Source: Sternotherus odoratus
Lineage: Eukaryota; Chordata; Testudines; Kinosternidae
DNA: 64,000 bases
Assembly (NCBI GenBank): GCA_032164245.1
Contig: JAVMKO010000005.1
Coordinates: forward strand, 46,020,193 to 46,084,192
Direction: 5' to 3'
Shown: positions 56,564 to 64,000 of the stretch, piece by piece
Numbering within the stretch: the first letter of the stretch is position 1
Layout of the letters: each line of letters begins with the position of its first letter
Notes under the pieces: generated by a model
What the model was told of the DNA's origin: nothing
Databases searched by the model: none
The model's input: only the letters and a program-made list of their open reading frames with translations
Translations under genes and position numbers: made by a program

Positions 56564-58675
56564 ATGGATGATGGATCACAACCGAGGCTGGCAAATGGTT
56601 GTCATTCTGTAGCCAAGTCATAACACTTAGACAGGAACTGCTGATCATGTTCATCTATGGAATTTGCGAGCCCGCCTCCTTCCCACCTCAGTTTGTAATT
56701 GGCCTTCCCAGAGTGCTTAGTTCTGTGAATAGTCCTGCAGATGCTTTTATCCTCTGCAGAGCCAGAATGGAATAGATTTTTCCCCATATGTACTGATGCA
56801 CATGCAGTTGGGTGTAGCATCAGTGTGGACACACAAACATAACTGAAAAATGGTTGGGGTTTTTAAGATAAGAAGTTGTTTGGATACAGCTCGGCCACAT
56901 TTGTCGTAACTACAACAGATGAAGAAGCCAAGTCCAGATTCCAAGCACTGCAGTATTTATAGCAAAGACAAGGTTAGTGCACAACATTTGGCAGAAGCAA
57001 TATGAATAAAAAGTCAGAGGGCATGGCTCAATGGTCTGAACATTAAGTTTGGAACACCAAACTCCCTGAAATCAGAGCATCAAAGTCCAGCAAAGCTGAT
57101 TCAGCCCTTTATCACCCCAAGACATACACACTGTGTTCCACACAGGTTACTGTGTGAGTCTTCAAATGAGACTTTGGAAACCAGCATCCTTGTCCATTAA
57201 GACACTACAGATCTCATGGTCCTTTCAGAAGAACAGGAGTTTGCCCTTACTTGAAATTTGCCCTCCCCCGATTGCCTTGCAGCATGCTGACCATGGCCTT
57301 CAGTGCCAAGAGGTTGCTGCACTTCACTGGTGCTCTGTAGTTTGGGACCTGAAGAATGATATTAACTTTAAAAGACTATTGTTGACTAAATGTGATGCCT
57401 TTAATATGAGATACTTTCAGACAGGCTGCATGGCAAGTCAGAGTTTGCACAGGAGTTCTCTCCGCTGGAGTAATTTAGAGTTCTACACATTTATTGGAAA
57501 AGTGCTGAATTACTCAATTCCAACCTATTTTACTGCTCTCAAGTTGTCAAACCACTGTGGTCTTTTCATACTGTATTGCTGGCCACAAACAGTCAATGTT
57601 ATTAGCTGTATTTCATCTGCTCTAGTGGATCCTGATTATTTCAGTGTTAATAGAGATGGAATATGCCGCACAGAGAAGGAAATATAGATTAAGTCCAGGA
57701 AAGATTTATGAATCTTTATTGATCCTAGCTTTGCCTATGATTTGAACAAAGTAGAAATTAAATAAGACATTTCCTCAAGCTACATTTCAGATCAATGTTA
57801 CTTTTGTCCCACAATTGTTGACCCACTGAAATATCAGAAGATGTGCACGTTCTGTGCTGCAAGCCAACCCAACCCTACTGGCCTTCCTCACCTCCCGCCC
57901 TGCCCTGACACACACAAAGAATGGCTATGCTGTGTCACTTGTTTACAACCTGATCTTGCAAGCATATGCCCAAGCAAAGAACCCTTCCATGTGTAATCCC
58001 ATTAACATCAATGGGACTGCTTGAGTGAGTAAGGACTAAAGAGAAGAGAATCAGGCCATCTCTTAGCAGGTTTGTTTATGAGGAGCCCATAACTATATTA
58101 ATCTATACCCAATATAGTGGCCTCTTTATCAAACAACCATCTCTGATCAAATAACAAGCAAGTCTTAAAATATATTTTTATTTACTTCTGCCAACACTTG
58201 AATGCAAATTGAGAAACATTACCCCGAGGTACTTTGCAGAGTATTAATTTAAGGTTTAGTCTGTCAACAGTAGGGGGGAAAAAGACAGTTAATTTCTGTA
58301 ACAAAATGCTCCATTATCAATCTGCAAAATGCATGTGGCAGTTAGAGAGTTATATCCTTGTGAACTTTAACTACGATCCGTTACGAAATGCCACAGGCAA
58401 TTGGTAGATTGTTATAATGTTATGATAGAATATAATTGGCTCTCACTAATAGTCTTGTGATCTATAGGATGGTTAACACAAGACAGAATATCACTCAGAA
58501 TGATGCAGTCTAGCACTTCAGCAGTACACATACCATGTTGGGTTCCTATATTAATCTTCAATACTTGCATATGATTAATAAAAGTAAATCATTCCATTTG
58601 GTACAGTTCCTCAAAGGATTGTAAAACATCTTATGAATCCTTCACTGAACAGGTAATAAATTAGTCCAAGGGAAT
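56564..58675. other. Intergenic, ancient retroelement trace
   Basis: The stretch 57130-57360 (gtcttcaaatgagactttgg, tccattaagacactacagat, ctcatggtccttt) resembles an old LINE/SINE tail. It underlies a 184-codon plus-strand open frame at 57133-57687 that I reject as coding. The rest shows nothing. Confidence 0.35.
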
Positions 58676-58830
58676 GACATGAGCCAGGCACTTACAGAAC
58701 TCTGGATATCATGAAAGGACTGTACAAAAATTAATTAATTCTCACCACAACTGTATGAGGCATTATTTGCTCCATTTTACAGATCTGGAAACAGAGACAC
58801 ACAAGGTGGGATGTCCAGAGTTGTAACCAA
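58676..58830 (-). repeat. MIR-type SINE, antisense
   Basis: The order gagccaggcacttacag, ttctcaccacaactgtatga, ctccattttacagatctgga, aacagagacacacaag fits the reverse complement of a MIR with its L2-like tail. Confidence 0.6.
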
Positions 58831-59426
58831 CGGTCCCACTGAAGTTAGAAGTAAAACTCCCAGGGCCTGATTCCCAATTGAACTGAGGCTCCTTAATTCC
58901 TGTCTGGCACTGTAAAGGGCCCAATTTCAAGGCTCCTTTAGTGGCCTGAGCGTAAATAAGAATTAGACCTCCACTGATTTCAGTGGCAGCAGAGTTTGGT
59001 CAGTGCTGTGCACTGTAGAAAATCCCATCCAGAGCGGTTAAGTGTATGGGCGGTGGTATCTTAGGCAGGGGGAGGCACAGCCTAGCATGGCCCCCACCCA
59101 CACTCCACCCCCAGGATCACTCCACACAGTTATCTGTGCTCTGCCCTGGCTGGGGCTGGAGTTGGTGCTGGCTGGCCTGCCTCTCGCAGGGACTCGGCGT
59201 GGCTGGCACTGGGCTGTGCTACCCGCCTAGCATTTGGACTGCGCCACCCAGCTGCCCTGCACTCTGGGGCTGGCTGCCCGGCATACTAGAGGTTGGCCGC
59301 CTGGCCGTCCGGTGCTGGGGGTTGTTGTGGGGTGCTCTGGGATCTTGCAGTGTAGAGGTGCAAAAAGGAGGGGAAAGATGTGGCCTCGGGCACAAGAGGA
59401 GGGGCCCAGGGCTAACCTCCCTTAAT

Positions 59427-59545
59427 GGCCAGGTTACGTGACTTACCCAAGGTCACATGACAGGCTAGGCAGAGCCAGCATTAGAATTCAGGAGCCCCTG
59501 CCTGACATTAACAAGCTCTCAACCACAGCACTTCCCCTAAGTGTT
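59427..59545 (-). repeat. MIR-type SINE, antisense
   Basis: The text ggttacgtgacttacccaag, gtcacatgacaggctaggca, gagccagcattagaattcag, then caaccacagcact is a reverse MIR. A GC-rich insert of unclear class (59045-59426) lies where its 3' part would be. Confidence 0.7.
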
Positions 59546-61122
59546 TAGAAATTACTTGCAGGGCTCTGCCAACTGCATGTGAATTTGTAAATTATTTCAC
59601 AGGATTGTTTACATATAAACGTCAAGATACATTAAGCCATGAGACAGTAAGGGCTTAGCAACTTCTGCTGACTTTTCCTACTAACATGGTCAATAATAAA
59701 TGCCGTATACACTAAGTTGCTGTAAACAAATAAATGGATACAACTGCAAGCCAACTGGGGCCAAAGTACAAAGCCAATGATATTACCCCAGTTATTGCAC
59801 CAACTGGTGAGTAGAGAGACAGCAGTGAAGCATGGGGAAAAGACAGGAAGCCATGGGAGAATAGTGAGACAGCTGAAGGAGTCCCATGAAACTACAGATA
59901 GAAATATGCCCATCTTTCTGGATTTCCGAGGTTGGCTTCTATCTGTCTAATCAGCATGGCAGATCTGAGCATGTTATACACATTGATTAGCTTCCACCCT
60001 CATGGTGTCTGGGAGGGGCTTTGTCTGTGAATACATTTAGTAGCTGCCACACCAACTTGCAGAAGAGAACTGAGAGGCTATTGAAGAAAGCCACCGGAGT
60101 TTGTCTGAAATTCTATCGTTTAAAATAAAATAACCCCCCACCAGTGGTTACACTTTAACCATGTATGGAAGTTTTTCCACACTTGAGTCATTAAATTCTA
60201 CTGAGAATAAAAACTTGGCAACTAGGAAAGAAAAGCATTTTAAACTGCTCTCTAGAAAACCAGCCCCCATGCTCCCCTCGGTGTTATTTTTGCCATGGGC
60301 ATGCAGGAGGTGATTCTGGTTCTTTAGACAAGTCCATAAACTTAAATCATATCCAACATGTACAAAAGCAGTGAGACTACAAATTGTCACACTAAAAAAT
60401 GTGGGAAACTTTTTGATCTTATTAAAAAGCCTTTTAAAGTGGTAGCTTTGTATGTTATCTACAGATGAACTTCCTGCAAAATGTTCCACCCCTGCCAAAA
60501 CCCATGGTATTTTTGGATAGTTTCTTGTTTACAAACCTTCAGGCTCAGTGTGTGGGGGACACTGATCTTTTCCCATTTATAGGAGCAGTTGATCACGTGA
60601 AAAGCCCTGATAGATTTTAAAGTTACACTCCTTTCTCAAAGCACATGCCTCGTGGTGGAGAACATTTATGGCAGGTATCCTCTTCCCTATGAAAAGCAGA
60701 TGTTTTAGAGTAAACAACACTTTGAGGAAAGATCAGGATGTATTAAATATTGTGTGGGAACTTCAACAAGGACATGACATCACCTACTGTCTCCAGTGCA
60801 AGCATGTGGGACTAAACATGGTCAATTTCCTGTTCTTGATTATACTAGCAAAGTATTTAAACAAGCTGTCTTAGACAAAACAAAATGTCAATGGGAATAT
60901 GTATTTTTAAATTCATCTATACACCGATTTACTAATGAAATAATTGTCCTGGAGCCCATGTAAAAACCGACCTGCTGGTGAGGACTGGACTGAAAACCCT
61001 TTACTATATCCCCAAATCCTGTTGGCAGAGACAAGCAGTACAAATGAACGTGATTAAAGATGGTGTTTCCTTTCTAACTATAATTCTCTAAGGCTGGGGA
61101 TTGTCAAAGCAGCCTATGGGCA
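59546..61122. other. Intergenic, nothing recognised
   Basis: AT-rich DNA without transposon ends or splice-bounded frames. Confidence 0.4.
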
Positions 61123-61240
61123 GTATGACCTACTGGATGGGGCACTGGGCTGGGATGCAGGAGAACTGGCCTCTATTCCTGGCTCAGCCATTCTGGGGGT
61201 GGAAGCTCCTTGTGCCTGGCTCTCAGAGGCCTATTTAAAC
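61123..61240 (+). repeat. MIR-type SINE head
   Basis: The order tgacctactggatggggcac, tgggctgggatgcaggagaa, ctattcctggctcagccatt is a MIR/CORE-SINE head in the plus orientation. Confidence 0.6.
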
Positions 61241-61830
61241 TTCATGAAAGCTTATTAAGTCCTTCTAGAGTTATGACAGATTCCTAGGAGCCTGAATGCA
61301 TAATTCTTGGAAGTCAGCTCCCAGCAAAGTCAGTGGCTGGATGGGATTTCTTGTATTGTAGGACATCCCTGTATTCTGGTCTCTGAGGAGCCTTTAAAGA
61401 ATCCAGATGGAACCAGCTGATTTAAATGGGATCTACAAATAAGTGTTATGGGAAGGTAAAACTTAATCATGTGCTAAATATTACTTCAGCCTGTTCAGTG
61501 GGGCACATGAATCTGTACTTATCTCCATTGCTGTTTACCTTTTAAAAAAAACCAAGCTCCCAATTTTATTAACGCTCCTTAACAGAGACAAGCAGGAGAA
61601 CATACCACGTTTTCTAACCAGGCCTTTCAGCAGGACTTCAAGTAGTCAATCAATAGTTCGAACACACAAAAGGATATAAAAACCCCAAAGGAACCAATCT
61701 TTATTATTGTTATTATTTATCTCACAGCAGCCCCTAGAAGTCCCAGTCAAGTCTGGCACTCCATTGTGCTAGGGCTGTATAAACACATAATAAGAGATAG
61801 TCCTGGCCCTGAGCCATTTACAGTCTACCC

Positions 61831-62677
61831 CAGGGGTGGGCAAACTACGGCCCATGGGCCACATGTGGCCCACCAGAGCTCAGCCCGGGGGCGCGGGCCC
61901 AGAGGCCCCGCCCCCAGAACTGGGCCGGCGTGCTGCGGGTCCCTGGCCGGACCCGCCCTGTGAACCCTGGCCAAAGGCCAGGTGGAACATGGGGAGCATG
62001 CTCCCCGGCTGAGGGCCCAGACCAGCACAGGAAGCCGTTGGGTCCCGCCCTCCTGGCGCACCCTGGCCGGGGGCCAGGCCACACCAGGCCGGCATGCCAC
62101 GGGTCCCCGTGCCCCCGGCCGGGCTCGCCCTGCACTCCCGGGCTGGGGGCCAGGTGAAGTGCAGGGCCCCACGCTCCCTGGCCGGGAGCCGGGTGGGGCG
62201 CAGAGGCCAGGTCGAGGAGCACCTGGCTGAGTAAGGTAAGGGGGGGAGGGGTTAGGTGGTGGGGTTCTGGGGGTGGTGGTTAGGATGGGGCGATATCGGG
62301 AGGGGGCAGTCGGGGAACAAAGCAAGGGGGCTTAGATGGGGATGGGGTTCCAGGGGGTGGTAGTTAGGGTGGGGGGGGATATCCGGAGGGGGCAGTCAGG
62401 GAACAAAGAACAGGGGGCTTAGGGGGTGGGTTTATGGGGCAGCAGTTAGAGTGGGGGGGTCTCCGGAGGGGCGATTAGGGGACAAGGAGTGTGTATGTGG
62501 GGGGGGGGGTTGGATGGGTCGTGGGTTCTGAGGGGGGCAGTTGGGGCGGGAAGTGGGTGGGGGTTGGATAAGGGGTGGGGTCAGGCTGTTTGGGGAGTCA
62601 CAGCCTTCCCTACCCGGCCCTCCGCATAATTTTTAACTGTGATGTGGCCCTTGGGCCAAAAAGTTTGCCCACCCCTG
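61831..62677. mobile_element. Non-autonomous hAT, CAGGGGTGGGCAAACT family, copy 3
   Basis: The left end is CAGGGGTGGGCAAACTACGG and the right end is AAAGTTTGCCCACCCCTG. A perfect 8-bp TSD, gtctaccc, is at 61823-61830 and 62678-62685. The 847-bp body has a GC-rich left half with ggccgggagccgggtgggg words and a G-rich minisatellite at 62260-62560. No transposase frame. Confidence 0.93.
62260..62560 (+). repeat. G-rich minisatellite inside hAT
   Basis: Three units share ggggcagtcggggaacaaag-type text at 62306, 62392 and 62471, periods of 86 and 79 bp. Each unit has several runs of four or more G. Confidence 0.8.
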
Positions 62678-62855
62678 GTCTACCCAGAGCAGGCAGACAG
62701 AGGAAGGGTTAGTATCGCTGTTTAACTGATGTGGAACTGAGGCACAGAGAGATTACATGACTTGACTGAGGTCAGACAGGAAGTCTGTGGCAAAGCTGGA
62801 AAATAAACCCAGAATTCCAGTCCAGTGCTTTAGCCACCTGGCTATCCTTCCTCCT

Positions 62856-63486
62856 TGTCACAGGGTGGGTTGGCCCGTTATGAGAGCTGGGCTCAGCCCC
62901 ATGTGTGTCTACTTATCTGCCTCCCCGGGGATGGTTTTGGGCATAACAGGACAGCAATCCCTGGGTGATGCCATCTATTAGAGAGAACATGTGAGGTCAT
63001 TGGAGTAGGAGGGATCCTGCAAGGACTGGAAGGATCCCCTGCAGAAGAGCCAGGTGGGTGGCAAAATGTGCTGGGAAGTCTGGGGAGAAGGCCTAGAAAA
63101 CAACTAGAAATGGCTGAGGCAAGACCAGCAGCTAGAAAAGAGCTGTGGTAAGTCTCGCCAAAGAGCCCCAGCGCTGGAGTGGGACTGGCAGAGGTTCCCT
63201 TCCCAGAAAGGGCTGGCAACTGGAGTACTGAGACTTGAACAAGAGAGGAGCCCTGAAGAAGGGATCAAATGGACTTGCCAAGCCCTGATACAGGGTAACA
63301 GGGGAGCCCTGGAGGAGGGCTAACAAAGACATGCCGAGTGAGGGTGAAATGACTTTTTGTTTTCTTGGACTTTCTGTTTATGCCAGGGAGGGAGGCCTGT
63401 GGCCAAATCATCTAGCAGTTCTGGAATTCACCTTTTTGAGAGGAAACTGAGGCACAGAGCACTAGGTACCAAATAATCTTGTCACA
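62856..63486 (+). mobile_element. Possible solo LTR
   Basis: The unit would run from TGTCACAGGGTGGG to cttgtcaca, with TG/CA ends and about 630 bp length. No TSD was found and no internal genes are present. The text gacttttgttttcttggac is seen in turtle LTR-like repeats I recall. Tentative. Confidence 0.3.
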
Positions 63487-63822
63487 CTGCCTAACTCGTA
63501 TCAGCCTCAGTGGTTAGAAAAACAGTTAATTGGCTCCTCAGGCAAATGCACCCAATAAAGCCCTCAGAGGGGGACTCCTCTTCATTTAGAACCAGTTAAC
63601 TCATGAGATATTTTCAATAATAAATAACAGAAAATAAGGCTTTACTGATTTAAAAATGGAAATAAATTGTGTATATTAAAAATACCTAATGGAAACATTC
63701 AGAGTGAAGGCCGTCATGAAACACATGGGGTGACATCCTTAGTGGCGACCCAGAACACACGAATGCAAAAAGGCCCTTTTAGCCACTTTTGCAGCTATTT
63801 GATACTTGAGCCAGTGTAATTT

Positions 63823-64000
63823 AAGCCTTGTCTTCACTACAAAAAAAGCCATGCTCTTAACTCATGGTAAAAATCCCAGTGAAAATGAAGTAATTTGCAG
63901 TTTCCACAAGTTAGTACATTACATTAAAGCCTATAGGGGATATTTGGGGGTTAACCTGACCTGCTAACTTGCATGAAATGACAAACTGCTTCCTGTTATT
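63823..64000. mobile_element. Harbinger-like MITE, cut by the window edge
   Basis: The terminus AAGCCTTGTCTTCACTAC matches the GTCTACAC-type ends found elsewhere. It is followed by gccatgctcttaactcatgg and a ggggttaacctgacctgcta body. The other end lies outside the window. Confidence 0.45.

Larger units (their letters stand above)
61690..62855 (-). repeat. Old MIR-like SINE with tail, split by a hAT
   Basis: The left part (61690-61830) is a reverse tail (ttattatttatctcacagca, ccattgtgctagggctgtat). The right part (62678-62855) is a reverse MIR head (actgaggcacagagagatta, caggaagtctgtggcaaagc). Joining them across the hAT gives one continuous antisense unit of about 300 bp. Confidence 0.65.

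Noticed and set aside
57133..57687. A 184-codon plus-strand open frame, the longest outside the RTE copy apart from C/G-rich repeat frames
   Set aside because: Its first third overlaps an old LINE/SINE-like tail, it shows no domain, and no splice or promoter context supports it.

Overview
This window is vertebrate nuclear DNA, most likely from a turtle or a close archelosaur relative. The grounds are low-density, intron-split coding sequence and a repeat mix of CR1 LINE 3' ends, Penelope-like elements (PLEs), several non-autonomous hAT families with 8-bp target-site duplications (TSDs), TTA-flanked Harbinger-like MITEs, Tigger-like elements, and old MIR/L2-like fragments. No database search was possible. 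Family names rest on termini, TSDs, motifs and memory of the families.

One protein-coding gene is well supported: the 5' coding part of SORBS1 (sorbin and SH3 domain containing 1, also called CAP or ponsin), on the minus strand. Six exons were found by splice sites and a continuous reading frame: 22403-22372, 10820-10765, 9200-9132, 5886-5791, 3363-3244 and 1608-1505. Intron phases are 2, 1, 1, 1, 1, and the last exon ends in phase 0, giving 159 codons with no stop. The peptide carries the SORBS1 N-terminal signatures ARSISAVKIIPVK, CTGKG-VTLRAS and QPSSLAAKGYRSV. The gene leaves the window at its left edge; the SoHo and SH3 domains would lie beyond. A TATTTAA box at 22553-22547 lies about 145 bp before the first ATG, so the first exon probably has its own promoter.

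Layout. 1-22403: SORBS1 exons and introns. The introns hold a Harbinger-like MITE (3669-3803), four hAT-type elements (6570-7157, 7459-8233, 9851-10231, 11268-11599), two PLE pieces including a GIY-YIG endonuclease remnant (13281-13490, 16019-16735), a nested MITE pair (15099-15655) and a Tigger-like element filled with tandem palindromes (17364-18497). 22560-64000: upstream, repeat-rich DNA with no gene I can support. Landmarks there are a young-looking 5'-truncated RTE-clade LINE with a 12-bp TSD (27062-27776), a CR1 copy with reverse transcriptase remnants broken by two DNA transposons (37330-39600), another CR1 broken by a hAT (46198-46975), further hAT elements at 25191, 31160, 32114, 34555, 36409, 39952, 44718, 56101 and 61831, and several ancient MIR fragments.

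The mobile elements give a relative order of events by nesting: old MIR and CR1 first, then Harbinger-like, Tigger-like and hAT elements, with the RTE copy looking among the youngest. Nothing bacterial or viral is present apart from possible solo LTRs that I rate low.
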